Below are positions 9,564 to 19,028 of a stretch of DNA of 64,000 nt, in pieces. The stretch is taken from the NCBI GenBank assembly GCA_963557785.1, contig CAUWBF010000005.1, forward strand, positions 1 through 64,000, written 5' to 3'. The notes under the pieces were generated by a model that had not been told where the DNA came from, did no database searches, and saw only the letters and a program-made list of their open reading frames with translations. Position numbers and translations under genes: made by a program. Every line of letters starts with the position of its first letter. Within the stretch, counting starts at the first letter, position 1. The stretch comes from Merdicola sp963557785 (GTDB lineage Bacteria > Bacillota > Clostridia > TANB77 > CAG-508).

Positions 9564-10694
9564 TTATTCTCCTAATAATTTTATTACTTTGTCAATAATT
9601 TTCTCATTGTTATATTCTACTACTTCTATTTTTTTACCTTTTAGTTTGCTATTTTGTATAATCTTTTTTAGTCCTTTATATATTCCTTCTTCCGTATTTT
9701 CGAATATGCTACTTTTATCATAATCTTTTACAACTTCTCTTGCGGCTGTATCTGTAATTAATATTTCTTTATTTAAAATTTTAGCTTCTTCTACTACCAT
9801 TGGATATCCTTCAAAATATGATAATAAGCAGAAGTAATCAGCTTGTCTTATATAAGGATAAGGATTTTCTTTTTGTCCCAAAAGTATAAATGTTTTTTCC
9901 AATCCTTCTTCTTTTATTTTTGCTTCAAGTTTTTCTTTTAAAGGTCCGTCACCTACAATATAGAATTTATGCATATATTTATCGTCTATAAGCCTTTTAT
10001 GAACTTCTATTAATCTTTCTATAGCTTTTTGTTCTACTAACCTACATACACTAACAAAGTTCAATTCATTTTTATTGAATTCTATATCTGATTTTTCTTT
10101 AGCTTTTTCTAGCACTAAATCTTTATCAATATAGTTATAGACTACTCTTTTGTGAACTTTTTCAAGTTCAGAATTTCTTAAATCTGGATATATTTGTTCA
10201 AATTTATTTCGATTATCTTCGCTTACAAATACTAATGTAGAAAACTTACTATATATTTTCCTATCTATTTTTCTTTTAATTTTTGCTTTTATTCCCTTTC
10301 CAAATACTAAAGACATATCATTATGAATCCATGCAATCTTTTTTGTGTTTTTATTTTTTATACTAAATAGTCTAGTAATAGGTCCTTCTAAAAAAGCAAT
10401 TTCTGTGTCATAATCGCCTTTAATATATTTTTTATATATACTTTTTTTACAGAATAATATTTTTATAGGAACTAATATTTTTTGCATTTTTGTTAGTTCA
10501 TTATATGATTTATCATATAATGAACTAACTTTTATATTACCATTTAATGACTTTTCAAATTCTCCTTTACTATAAATTGTAAATATGGTAATTTCAAAAT
10601 CTTCTTTTTCTTGTAGTTTGTTTGATAAATCTACTAATACTCTTTCCGCTCCGCCTATAGTTAAACTAGTTATTCCAAAAAGTATCTTTTTCAT
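9564..10694 (-). CDS. GT4 glycosyltransferase
   Basis: This GT-B fold transferase shows GITSLTIGGAERVL at the N-terminus, AWIHND mid-way, SVCRLVEQKAIERL, YIVGDGPLKEKLE and the donor-site region SYFEGYPMVVEEAK. This is the EpsF/WbnK-like GT4 group found in capsule clusters. Two in-frame ATGs (10703 and 10694) share the GGAAGGGA region. The inner one gives better spacing and the family-typical MKKILFG start, but the outer one is possible. It sits between the GT2 gene and the polymerase-like gene. Confidence 0.85.
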   Translation of the reverse strand: MKKILFGITSLTIGGAERVLVDLSNKLQEKEDFEITIFTIYSKGEFEKSLNGNIKVSSLYDKSYNELTKMQKILVPIKILFCKKSIYKKYIKGDYDTEIAFLEGPITRLFSIKNKNTKKIAWIHNDMSLVFGKGIKAKIKRKIDRKIYSKFSTLVFVSEDNRNKFEQIYPDLRNSELEKVHKRVVYNYIDKDLVLEKAKEKSDIEFNKNELNFVSVCRLVEQKAIERLIEVHKRLIDDKYMHKFYIVGDGPLKEKLEAKIKEEGLEKTFILLGQKENPYPYIRQADYFCLLSYFEGYPMVVEEAKILNKEILITDTAAREVVKDYDKSSIFENTEEGIYKGLKKIIQNSKLKGKKIEVVEYNNEKIIDKVIKLLGE

Positions 10695-10737
10695 ATTAAA
10701 CATTCCCTTCCTTTTTTGTATCTTTAAAATTATATAT

Positions 10738-12132
10738 TTAAATCATTAATAATGAATTAATTACAATTTCAATCATCATAGTTGATGCGTTAAAGAATGT
10801 ATATCCAGAAAAGAATGATAGTGCAAATGTAAATCCGCTTCCTGCAAGTAACATTAAGTATTCGCTATCAATCTTTCTTATGTTCTTTATTGCCATATAA
10901 AATGCATATGCAAACACTGCAAAGAAAGGTATAAAATATAGTATAAATCCTATAACTCCGAAATTAAATAAGAATGCTGGTACTTCCATTTCTAATACCA
11001 TTTCATAAAATTGATTCATATATCCATTTCCAAATAATATGTATACTATATTTGATTGATTTTTAACCAATCTAAAATTATATATTAACTGTAAAGTTCT
11101 CATTTGTGTATGGCTTAAATCTTTTTCTTTTGCAATATTGTATAAATCTATAACAGATTGTTTTTCAGGTTCATTCATAAATCCTTCTTCTAATGTTCCA
11201 TTTTCTATTTTTGATTTAATTTTCATTAAATCTCCTGTTATATGAGCACCTTCATTTAATTCTTTATCAATAACCTTTATTTCTTCTTCCTCTAAGTATT
11301 TTCTTCTTTCTAGTGTATTTGATCCCACTAGAATTACTATTATTACTACTCCTAGAATTACAATAATTCCTCCAATTATTAGCTTTTTATCTATCTTTAT
11401 TTTATTTAAAAAAGATATTATTATTTCAATTAATAAATATACTCCTAATACTAAAACAAACCCAAATAATCCAACTCTAGTTCCTATTAAAGTGGTTAAA
11501 AATACTCCTATAGCTAATATAGTTCCAAGTGCAGTCCATCTGTATTTCTTATCTTTTACCATAGTTAATAATACAAATAGTGTTAATGTTAAAATTGCGC
11601 TTATACTATTTCCAGATTCAAACCATCCTTTAAATCCCATTCCTGTCTCCATATATGTTGCTGATGAAGTTCCTGTAAGTATTGCTATGTATATTGAAAC
11701 TATATATATGATACTAGAAATTAGTATACATTGTTTTAATTTATTCTTTTCTTTATCTTTAAAAATGTATATGTAAATAAATAAGTTAAGCACCATAAAT
11801 GTGTAATTTATTAAATATTGTAATTCATGTACAATTCCACTATATGAGCTTCCTGATTGTAATGTTTTAAATACTAATAAATGTGCTATAGCATATATTC
11901 CATAGATTGCTCCTGCTATAATTAGTTTTACTTTAAATTTATATTTAAAAAAGATGTATACAATTGAAATTATTGCAATTAATGGTCTTACTATTGTTGA
12001 TGGTGAAATACTAGTATTAAATATATTTCTAAATATAAAACTTGCCATATCTAAAATTGGACATAATATTATATAAATATATAGTAAAGTTTCTATATTA
12101 AAATTAATCTTATTTTTCTTTTTTTCTTCCAT
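10738..12132 (-). CDS. Wzy/O-antigen ligase-like polytopic membrane protein
   Basis: This 464-residue protein has about eleven hydrophobic segments and a large hydrophilic loop (about residues 270-365) between late segments. The segment TLIGTRVGLFGF has the small-residue/arginine pattern of the Wzy_C / O-antigen ligase superfamily. These proteins polymerise repeat units or transfer polymer outside the membrane. Sequence conservation in this family is low, so the call rests on topology and on its place among glycosyltransferases. AGGAG precedes the ATG. Confidence 0.7.
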   Translation of the reverse strand: MEEKKKNKINFNIETLLYIYIILCPILDMASFIFRNIFNTSISPSTIVRPLIAIISIVYIFFKYKFKVKLIIAGAIYGIYAIAHLLVFKTLQSGSSYSGIVHELQYLINYTFMVLNLFIYIYIFKDKEKNKLKQCILISSIIYIVSIYIAILTGTSSATYMETGMGFKGWFESGNSISAILTLTLFVLLTMVKDKKYRWTALGTILAIGVFLTTLIGTRVGLFGFVLVLGVYLLIEIIISFLNKIKIDKKLIIGGIIVILGVVIIVILVGSNTLERRKYLEEEEIKVIDKELNEGAHITGDLMKIKSKIENGTLEEGFMNEPEKQSVIDLYNIAKEKDLSHTQMRTLQLIYNFRLVKNQSNIVYILFGNGYMNQFYEMVLEMEVPAFLFNFGVIGFILYFIPFFAVFAYAFYMAIKNIRKIDSEYLMLLAGSGFTFALSFFSGYTFFNASTMMIEIVINSLLMI

Positions 12133-12140
12133 TTTTACTC

Positions 12141-13100
12141 CTATTTTTTTATTCTAAAAATATTGCTATATATTTTATATGTAACCTTATTTACACTTCT
12201 CATATATAAATTTTTTCCTAACTTTTCACTTTTTAATATCTTATTTTTCTTCCATTTTGGGAAATTTTTATTTAGTCTATCCCAAGTTTCATTAAGTGCT
12301 TTTTTTCTAACCTCTTTATCATTAATTTTAACCATTCTTAAGAAAGAACTGCACAACAAATATCTTGCATAAACGTACTCTAATTCTTCTTTGTATTCAT
12401 CATATATATTTTGTTCTTTATAGTATTTAATTACATTGTCTAACACATAGAATATTTCTTTTGTTCTTTCATTTTGTGAATTTGATAATGAATTATTTCT
12501 TTGAATATAATGTATAAATGGTTTTTTAACGAAAGATATTTTATTTAAATGTGGATTTAATTTATAGAAAAATTCTACATCCTCATACTTATATCTTTTA
12601 GGAAATCTAATATTATATTTATCTACAATATCTTTTCTTATTAATTTATTCCAAGCAACCACTCTTGCTTTTACTAAAGCGTCATGTTTTCCTTGATATA
12701 AAACTCCTATATCTTGTTTTGTTTTGTTAGGATATTCCCACCAAAAGTCACATTCTACCATATCACTATTTTCTTCTTGTGCTTTTTTTAGCATTTCTTC
12801 ATACATATCTTTCTCTACATAATCATCCGAATCAACAAAAGCTATGTATTCTCCTTTTGCATATGGTATTCCATAATTTCTAGCATCACCTAATCCGCCA
12901 TTTTCTTTTTCTAAATATACTATTTTTTCAGGATATTTTTCTGAATATTTTTTTGCTATATTTATAGAATTATCTTTTGATCCATCATTTACTAAAATTA
13001 TTTCTATATCCTCTAAAGTTTGGTTTATAAGTGATTTTATACATTTTTCTATATAGTTTTCTACATTGTAAAATGGAACAATTACACTTACTTTGGGCAT
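12141..13100 (-). CDS. GT2 glycosyltransferase, EpsJ/capsule type
   Basis: This 319-residue GT2 enzyme has SVIVPFYNVENYIEKC, LVNDGSKDNS, GLGDARNYGI and FVDSDDYVE in the expected order within the first 100 residues. The C-terminal part (YKYEDVEFFYKLNP, then FIHYIQRNNSLS) matches the EpsJ-like capsule transferases that add hexoses. AAGGAG precedes the ATG and the stop lies nine bases before the polymerase-like gene. The sugar is unknown. Confidence 0.85.
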   Translation of the reverse strand: MPKVSVIVPFYNVENYIEKCIKSLINQTLEDIEIILVNDGSKDNSINIAKKYSEKYPEKIVYLEKENGGLGDARNYGIPYAKGEYIAFVDSDDYVEKDMYEEMLKKAQEENSDMVECDFWWEYPNKTKQDIGVLYQGKHDALVKARVVAWNKLIRKDIVDKYNIRFPKRYKYEDVEFFYKLNPHLNKISFVKKPFIHYIQRNNSLSNSQNERTKEIFYVLDNVIKYYKEQNIYDEYKEELEYVYARYLLCSSFLRMVKINDKEVRKKALNETWDRLNKNFPKWKKNKILKSEKLGKNLYMRSVNKVTYKIYSNIFRIKK

Positions 13101-13110
13101 AATATTCTCC

Positions 13111-14055
13111 TTATCTCATCTTTAAATATAACTTAATATTTATATTTAATATTATTTTCTTAACCAACTGTTTAAAATTTCTCGCTTTTATGTTTTTTAT
13201 CATTTTTCTTTTTTTAATTTGTTTAATATATTCTTTTTGGTCTTCTTTATTTAGTCTTTCAATTTTTAGTAATATTGTATTGGTACAAAAAAGTCTAACA
13301 TTTTCTTTAGTATAATTATCTATATCATAATCTTTTATTTCTGTATTTATATTATCATATTGTTCTAAACTATCATATGCCTTTTTTAATTCTTTTTTAT
13401 ATTCATTTCCACGCATTATACTTGTCTTTGTTTGCACATAAAAATAGTTATATTTTTCTATTGAGACCATCGATTTTGCTTTTACTATAATTAGTGGTAA
13501 TAGTCCAAAATCTTCATGATAAGTATTTGTTGTAAATTTGAAATCATTTTCTTTAAAAATGCTTCTCTTTATTGCATATACCCATAAAGCATCTATAAAC
13601 GTATCTTTTGAATATAATTTATTAAATCCATTTTCTCCTGTCGTTTCTTCGAAAACTGGTCCATTAATTTTTGAAATTTCTTTTCCAGTTTCATCTACTA
13701 AAACGCCTTTCCATTTAATAAGTTCTATTCCGTTTTCTAAATATTCTGATATGTCTGTAAATATTGTGTCTTTAACATAATCATCTGAATCTACAAACAC
13801 GATATAATCTCCACTTGCTTTTTTTATACCATAGTTTCTAGTATCTGCAACTCCAGAGTTTTCTTTTGAGAAATATTTTATTCTATCATCTGTTTTTGTA
13901 TATTCCAATATTATTTGTTCAGAATTATCTTCTGAGCCATCATTTATTAGTATAATTTCATAATTTGAATATTTTTGATTTAATATTGAATTTATACATC
14001 TTTTTATAGTATTTTCTGCATTATATACAGGAATTATAATACTTATTTTTGGCAT
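13111..14055 (-). CDS. GT2 glycosyltransferase, EpsJ/capsule type
   Basis: This 314-residue GT2 enzyme has SIIIPVYNAENTIKRC, LINDGSEDNS, GVADTRNYGI and FVDSDDYVKD. It is clearly related to the adjacent 12141-13100 product, which suggests local duplication with later divergence in the acceptor half, where the two differ most. The ATG follows AGAGAGGAAAG. It probably adds one sugar of the repeat unit in the cytoplasm. Confidence 0.85.
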   Translation of the reverse strand: MPKISIIIPVYNAENTIKRCINSILNQKYSNYEIILINDGSEDNSEQIILEYTKTDDRIKYFSKENSGVADTRNYGIKKASGDYIVFVDSDDYVKDTIFTDISEYLENGIELIKWKGVLVDETGKEISKINGPVFEETTGENGFNKLYSKDTFIDALWVYAIKRSIFKENDFKFTTNTYHEDFGLLPLIIVKAKSMVSIEKYNYFYVQTKTSIMRGNEYKKELKKAYDSLEQYDNINTEIKDYDIDNYTKENVRLFCTNTILLKIERLNKEDQKEYIKQIKKRKMIKNIKARNFKQLVKKIILNINIKLYLKMR

Positions 14056-14072
14056 AGTCTTTCCTCTCTTAT

Positions 14073-15626
14073 TTAAAGTATTGTTTCTAATTCTTTTAAA
14101 ATTTCTTGATTATATTTTTCTGGTGAAAATTCTTTTTGTATTTTATATCCTTTTTCTATAAACTCTTTCATCGCATTATATATTTCTTCAGTATTTTTAT
14201 TTGTTACTATTCCATATTTATTTTCTATATCTTCTCTACTATCTGATATATCTGTTGTAATTATTGGTAATCCTAATATTTGCGCTTCTATAAAAACTAC
14301 AGGATATCCCTCATATTCTGATGACAATAACAAACAATCACTTATATTAAAATATGGATAAGGATTTTTCTGTGCTCCTAAAAATATAATATACTCTTCT
14401 AATTTTTTTTCTTTAACCATTTCTTCGTATTTCTCTTTATCTGGCCCATCTCCTACGAAAAGTACCTTACATTTTATATTATCCTTTTTTAATTTTTCTA
14501 CTGCTTCTATTATTCTAGATAATCTTTTTTGTTTTTCGTCGTGCCTTCCAACATTTATAAAAGTAACTTCGTTATATTTTTCAAAATCTATTTGTTCTTT
14601 AGCTTTTTTTATTATTGATTTATAATCTATTAAATTATTAAATACTCGTAGTTTTTCTTTCAGTTCTGGAAAATATTCTTCAAAATTATTTTTATCAAAG
14701 TTTGATACAAATACTATATTTTTAAATTCTGCTGCTTTTATATTATTAAAAAATTCTTTATATTTTTCTATATCTCTTTCATAAAAATCTAAATAATTAT
14801 TGTGCACCCATAATGCATTATTTTTGCTTGCTGTTCTAGCTACAAATGAATCTGCTAAGCTATATGTTGCAAAGTCTACTGCAAAATCAAATTTATTTTT
14901 ATATTTAATAGTAAATCTGATCCTTTTTAATAAATTTGCTATTTTTCTAAATAATATAAATTTATTTTCACTCGGAGTATATGTAATTGTTTTTACACTC
15001 TTGTCTAATTTTTCTAAAAATATTCCTTCTTTCTTTTCTAAAACAAGAGTAATATCATATCTTTCAGTTTTTGCTAAGTAATTTATTAGAGTTAAAAGTG
15101 CTGTTTCTATTCCTCCTACATCTAAAGAATAGGCTGCAAATAATATTTTCTTTTTTTCTATAAAGTTTGATATTATTTCTATTATTTTGCCTTTAGAAGC
15201 TTCAAATTTTACTGGTTCAAAACTATCTATATCTCTTATTGCTTTGTCTAATTCTTCAACTTCTTCAATTCCTTTTATATATCCTTGTTCATCAAATGTT
15301 TTTATTATTTGTAATTGATGATCATTAACATGTTCTTCATATTTATGAAGTCTTGGAACTGCAATTACTTTCTTATTTTGTTTTATACAATCTACAATAG
15401 AACCAACTCCACCATGTGTAATTATGAAACTTGCTTCTTTTTCTAATTCCTTTAGTTTTTTTGCTGAAATTATATCAAAAATTTGCATATTTTTTGATTC
15501 AAATTTTGTATTTCCTGCTTGAACAATAACTTCTTCTTTTATTATTCCTTCATCTATACATTTTTGAATTTTTTCTAATAATCTATGAAAACTATTATTT
15601 TGAGTTCCTAATAATACTAAAATCAT
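14073..15626 (-). CDS. Alg13/PssE-like domain fused to a GT4 glycosyltransferase
   Basis: This 517-residue fusion has residues 1 to about 155 matching the Alg13/PssE/EpsF half of a split GT28-type transferase (ILVLLGTQNNSFHRLL, then THGGVGSIVDCIKQNK). From about residue 160 there is a complete GT4 domain (LFAAYSLDVGGIETAL, NVGRHDEKQKRLSRI, LFVGDGPDKEKYEE, SSEYEGYPVVFIEAQ). The start overlaps the stop of the Alg14-like gene by one base (TAATG), so the two halves of the split transferase are probably co-translated. The Alg13/Alg14 pair usually adds the second sugar on a lipid-linked primer, and the fused GT4 would add the next. Confidence 0.82.
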   Translation of the reverse strand: MILVLLGTQNNSFHRLLEKIQKCIDEGIIKEEVIVQAGNTKFESKNMQIFDIISAKKLKELEKEASFIITHGGVGSIVDCIKQNKKVIAVPRLHKYEEHVNDHQLQIIKTFDEQGYIKGIEEVEELDKAIRDIDSFEPVKFEASKGKIIEIISNFIEKKKILFAAYSLDVGGIETALLTLINYLAKTERYDITLVLEKKEGIFLEKLDKSVKTITYTPSENKFILFRKIANLLKRIRFTIKYKNKFDFAVDFATYSLADSFVARTASKNNALWVHNNYLDFYERDIEKYKEFFNNIKAAEFKNIVFVSNFDKNNFEEYFPELKEKLRVFNNLIDYKSIIKKAKEQIDFEKYNEVTFINVGRHDEKQKRLSRIIEAVEKLKKDNIKCKVLFVGDGPDKEKYEEMVKEKKLEEYIIFLGAQKNPYPYFNISDCLLLSSEYEGYPVVFIEAQILGLPIITTDISDSREDIENKYGIVTNKNTEEIYNAMKEFIEKGYKIQKEFSPEKYNQEILKELETIL

Positions 15627-16096
15627 TAATAAATTGAGCCCCCTAACACTGCCTTAGGATATACCTCAAGCATTTCTTTCCATTGAACAATGAATACATC
15701 TGCTATTGGATATATTAGTCTGCCAGTAGCTGTTTTTGTATTTTTGTTTGCGAAAGTCTCTATGTATATTATTTTGCTTCCAAATATTTTCCCTAAATAA
15801 CACATTGGACCTGCTGTATGTGTTCCTGTTGTTACAATATATTTGGGTCTATATTTAAAATATAAAAATATTGTTTTGAAGCAATTGTATATAAACTGAA
15901 AAAAATATTTAAATAAATGGCTTCTAGTACCATAGGCTAAATATGATATTTTATCTTTATATTCTTCTTTAAAAGATTCTGTCATTTTATCTTTTTCTGT
16001 TACTATATGATAATCATATCTATCGAATAATGGTTTTAATTGCATAAGCTCATTAAAATGTCCACCCGTACTAGATATAAACATTACTTTTTTCAT
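15626..16096 (-). CDS. Alg14/PssD-like glycosyltransferase subunit
   Basis: This 156-residue protein has the Alg14/PssD pattern: FISSTGGHFNELMQL near the N-terminus, YIVTTGTHTAGPMCYL in the middle and YIETFANK. Alg14-type subunits anchor the Alg13-type catalytic partner to the membrane, and that partner is encoded immediately downstream with a one-base overlap. It is the first gene of the polysaccharide cluster, with TTGGAGG before the ATG and a promoter at 16126-16154. No phosphoglycosyl-1-phosphate transferase (WbaP/TagO) precedes it, so the initiating enzyme must be elsewhere. Confidence 0.85.
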   Translation of the reverse strand: MKKVMFISSTGGHFNELMQLKPLFDRYDYHIVTEKDKMTESFKEEYKDKISYLAYGTRSHLFKYFFQFIYNCFKTIFLYFKYRPKYIVTTGTHTAGPMCYLGKIFGSKIIYIETFANKNTKTATGRLIYPIADVFIVQWKEMLEVYPKAVLGGSIY

Positions 16097-16125
16097 CTTA
16101 TTCCTCCAATTTTTTCTATGTTTAT

Positions 16126-16154
16126 ATAATATACTAATATTTGCTTTTTTTCAA
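16126..16154 (-). promoter_or_regulatory. Sigma-A-like promoter of the polysaccharide cluster
   Basis: The minus strand reads TTGAAA (16154-16149), a 17-base spacer and TATTAT (16131-16126), 30 bases before the first start codon at 16096. No clear promoter was picked out again until 2209-2237, and gene gaps are mostly short, so it may serve most of the 15-kb cluster. Confidence 0.55.
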
Positions 16155-16185
16155 TATTTTCTAAGCTAAAACAGTATTTATACAT

Positions 16186-16232
16186 AAAAAAATATGGTCT
16201 TATGTATAAAATGCATAAGACCATATTTTTTT
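16186..16232 (-). terminator. Intrinsic terminator after the acyl-CoA synthetase gene
   Basis: A 14-bp perfect stem (AATATGGTCTTATG / CATAAGACCATATT, 16191-16204 with 16214-16227) is flanked by A and T tracts on either side, directly after the stop at 16231. It ends the synthetase transcript and insulates the polysaccharide promoter. Confidence 0.85.
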
Positions 16233-18093
16233 ATTTGTTTTCTTCTTGTTTTTCTTTATCCTTTTTTAATTCTGCATATCTTTTTATTTTCATTGTTGTA
16301 GTTTTTTCAAATTCATCTTTTTTTATTTCTAAGTTCTTGATTGCTTTGTATGAAGTTAATTGTTTATTAACTTTCTTTATTTCATCCCATATTATTTTAT
16401 GTATTTCTTCATCAGATAAGTTTTCACCATGTTTTTCTAATTCTTCCTTATTTGGTATAACTTTAGCTGAAATAATTAATTCTTTTTCTCCTTCAACTTC
16501 TTTTCCATATACCATGCATTCTTCTATTTCAGGAATTTTTCCTAACATTATTTCTATTTCTTCTGGATAAATATTTTTTCCATTTTGAGTTACTATAACA
16601 TTCTTACTTCTTCCTGTTATAAATAAGAATCCATCTTTATCCATATATGCTATATCTCCTGAATTAAACCATCCATCATGCATAACCTCATTTGTTGCTT
16701 CTTCATCTTCATAATATCCTAACATTACAGTATCACCTTTAATCCAAACTTCTCCTTCTCCTTTTTCATTTGGATTATGAATCATTATTTCATCTCCTAC
16801 AACTGCTTTACCAGCTGATCCTACTCTTGGATCAAAATCTGGTGTTAGAGCTGCTATAGGTGCTGTTTCTGTTAGTCCATATCCTTGTAAGAACATTATT
16901 CCTATATCTTGTACCCATTTTCCTACTTTTGGGTCTATTGGTGCTGCCGCTGAAACTATTATTCTTATATTTCCACCTAAATTATCATATATTTCTTTAA
17001 ATACTTTTTTCTTAATATCTACTCCAACTGTTTTTAAAGCATTTGTTACATGTATCATAGAATTAACAAGACCTGATTTTCCACTCTTCTTTATTGATGC
17101 ATTTATCTTTTTATGTAAGTTTTCGACTAGTAATGGAACTGCAAGCATAGCTGTTGGATGTGTCTCTTGTAAGTTTGGTACAATATATTTTAATCCTTCG
17201 CATATTGCTATTGATGATCCTCTTGCCATTGGTAATAAAAACCCTATTGTAGATTCATATGTATGGTGTAATGGTAACACTGAGAAAAATCTATCTGATG
17301 GATAAATTTTTACATATGGATTTACAGCATTTATATTTGCAGCTAAGTTTTTATTAGATATCATAACTCCTTTTGATTTTGAAGTTGTACCAGATGTAAA
17401 TATTAATACTTTAAATTCTTCTGGAACAATATTTATTTTTAAGTAGCTATCATCACCATTTTCTACTAGTTTTTTACCTTCTTCTAATATTTTATTAAAT
17501 CCAACATCTCTTCCTTTAACTTCGTCATTAGAATACATTTTAATAAAATATTTTACCATTGGTATACTATCTTTAATTTTATTTATTTCGTCTTCTTTTT
17601 TAGCTGAATATATAACAGCTGTTGCTCTAGACCTATTTATTACATTTTCTATTTCGTTTACAGGTAATTCTTTGTCTATAGGCACTGCTATTCCAGCTCC
17701 ACAAAGAAGAGCTATATAAGATACATACCAGTCATATGTTGTTTCACTTATAATTATTATACGTTCATCTTTTAAATTTAGATAATTTGTAAGACCTGTT
17801 CCAAAATTAATCACATCTTCTTTAAATTGTCCGTATGATATTTCTGTATATTTACCTTTATGGTCATATTTTTCTAATACAAATTCTTTATCTTTATATT
17901 TTTCAGTTGATTCTAAAAATATCTCTTTTATTGTTTGATAATTAGTTCCTGGGTAATTCTTTTTAGAAGCTTTATCATTTACTTTTTCCATTTTTTCATA
18001 ATCTAATTTTACTTCTTCTATTTCTTCTATTCCCTTCATTTTCATTTTTGGAAATTTAAAATTTGGTACCTTAAAATCCTTTAACATACTCAT
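16231..18093 (-). CDS. AMP-dependent acyl-CoA/acyl-ACP synthetase
   Basis: This 620-residue adenylate-forming enzyme has the phosphate-binding loop LIFTSGTTSKSKGVM (about 230-245), the YGLTETAPI motif, GWFNSGDIAYMDKDG and the hinge/C-terminal lysine region TGRSKNVIVTQNGKNIYPEE. It activates a fatty acid as acyl-AMP and passes it to CoA or ACP. The N-terminal 60 residues are basic and lysine-rich, an extension ahead of the usual start of the fold. It is transcribed divergently from an acyl-ACP thioesterase, so the pair could release and reactivate acyl chains. The natural acceptor is not decided by sequence. Confidence 0.88.
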   Translation of the reverse strand: MSMLKDFKVPNFKFPKMKMKGIEEIEEVKLDYEKMEKVNDKASKKNYPGTNYQTIKEIFLESTEKYKDKEFVLEKYDHKGKYTEISYGQFKEDVINFGTGLTNYLNLKDERIIIISETTYDWYVSYIALLCGAGIAVPIDKELPVNEIENVINRSRATAVIYSAKKEDEINKIKDSIPMVKYFIKMYSNDEVKGRDVGFNKILEEGKKLVENGDDSYLKINIVPEEFKVLIFTSGTTSKSKGVMISNKNLAANINAVNPYVKIYPSDRFFSVLPLHHTYESTIGFLLPMARGSSIAICEGLKYIVPNLQETHPTAMLAVPLLVENLHKKINASIKKSGKSGLVNSMIHVTNALKTVGVDIKKKVFKEIYDNLGGNIRIIVSAAAPIDPKVGKWVQDIGIMFLQGYGLTETAPIAALTPDFDPRVGSAGKAVVGDEIMIHNPNEKGEGEVWIKGDTVMLGYYEDEEATNEVMHDGWFNSGDIAYMDKDGFLFITGRSKNVIVTQNGKNIYPEEIEIMLGKIPEIEECMVYGKEVEGEKELIISAKVIPNKEELEKHGENLSDEEIHKIIWDEIKKVNKQLTSYKAIKNLEIKKDEFEKTTTMKIKRYAELKKDKEKQEENK

Positions 18094-18196
18094 ATTAAAA
18101 CTACCTCTCCTCTTATTTTTAATACTATTATATTATGTCATATTATTTTTAAAAAGTAAATATTTTCAAAATTTCTGACTATACAGTATAATTTTA

Positions 18197-18225
18197 TTGT
18201 TTTTCATTTTTATGTATGTTAAAAT
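18197..18225 (+). promoter_or_regulatory. Sigma-A-like promoter of the thioesterase gene
   Basis: TTGTTT (18197-18202), 17 bases, TAAAAT (18220-18225), 35 bases before the ATG. The -35 box is imperfect. The 166-bp gap with the divergent synthetase must also hold the promoter for that gene. Confidence 0.4.
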
Positions 18226-18259
18226 TCAAATGTTTTATATATAAGGAGATGAATATTTT

Positions 18260-18991
18260 ATGTCTTTTTTTGAACATGATTTTAGTGTAGGTTTTAGAGA
18301 TACTGGTAAATCGAATACTCTAACTAATAAAGCTTTTTTATCTTTTATGGAAGATGCTGGTGGTTTGCATTCTGAAAGTGCTGGTTTTGGAATGAACGAA
18401 ATTAAAACTACAAATTTATCTTGGATTCTTTTAGGATGGAAATTAAAAGTTTTAAGTAGACCTATTTACGGCACTAAGTTAAAGGTCATCACTTGGGGAC
18501 GTGAATTTTCAAAAGTTCATGCTTTTCGTGATTTTGAAGTATATGATGATAAAAATAATTTAATTGCAATAGCAACTTCAAAATGGCTACTATTTAATAT
18601 AAAAGAAAATAAGATAGCTAGAATTACACCAGAAATTATAGAGTCTTATAGTATAGAAAAAAAATCTGTTTTTCCTTTAGATAAAGTTAACTTTTCTATT
18701 GAAAATGAGCCAAATAATGTATTAAATACTTTTGATTACACTATTTTAAGAAATAATATTGATATTAATAATCATATGCATAATTTATGTTATTTAGATA
18801 TAGCATATGAAGCTCTACCTGAAGACGTTTATAGAAATACAAATTTCGATAATGTTGAAATCATTTATAAAAAAGAATGTTCTTTATATGATAAAATTAA
18901 ATGTGAATATTATTTTGACAACAATATTCACTATATATATATTAAAAGTTTAGATAATTCAGTTCTTCATGCAGTTATTAAATTATATTAA
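18260..18991 (+). CDS. Acyl-ACP thioesterase (FatA family)
   Basis: This 243-residue double hot-dog protein matches bacterial acyl-ACP thioesterases, which release free fatty acids from acyl-ACP. The N-terminal hot dog carries FMEDAGGLHSESAGFG and SWILLGWKLKV. The C-terminal one carries RNNIDINNHMHNLCYLD, which holds the conserved Asn/His of the active site. AAGGAG lies 11 bases before the ATG. It is one of the few plus-strand genes in the window and is flanked by a divergent acyl-CoA synthetase. Confidence 0.9.
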   Translation: MSFFEHDFSVGFRDTGKSNTLTNKAFLSFMEDAGGLHSESAGFGMNEIKTTNLSWILLGWKLKVLSRPIYGTKLKVITWGREFSKVHAFRDFEVYDDKNNLIAIATSKWLLFNIKENKIARITPEIIESYSIEKKSVFPLDKVNFSIENEPNNVLNTFDYTILRNNIDINNHMHNLCYLDIAYEALPEDVYRNTNFDNVEIIYKKECSLYDKIKCEYYFDNNIHYIYIKSLDNSVLHAVIKLY

Positions 18992-18994
18992 TTA

Positions 18995-19028
18995 AAAAAT
19001 CTCAGAATAAATTCATTCTGAGATTTTT
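18995..19028. terminator. Bidirectional terminator between thioesterase and deacetylase genes
   Basis: The inverted repeat AAAAATCTCAGAAT / ATTCTGAGATTTTT with a six-base loop lies between two converging genes (stops at 18991 and 19029). A/T tracts on both sides suit termination from either strand. Confidence 0.88.
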
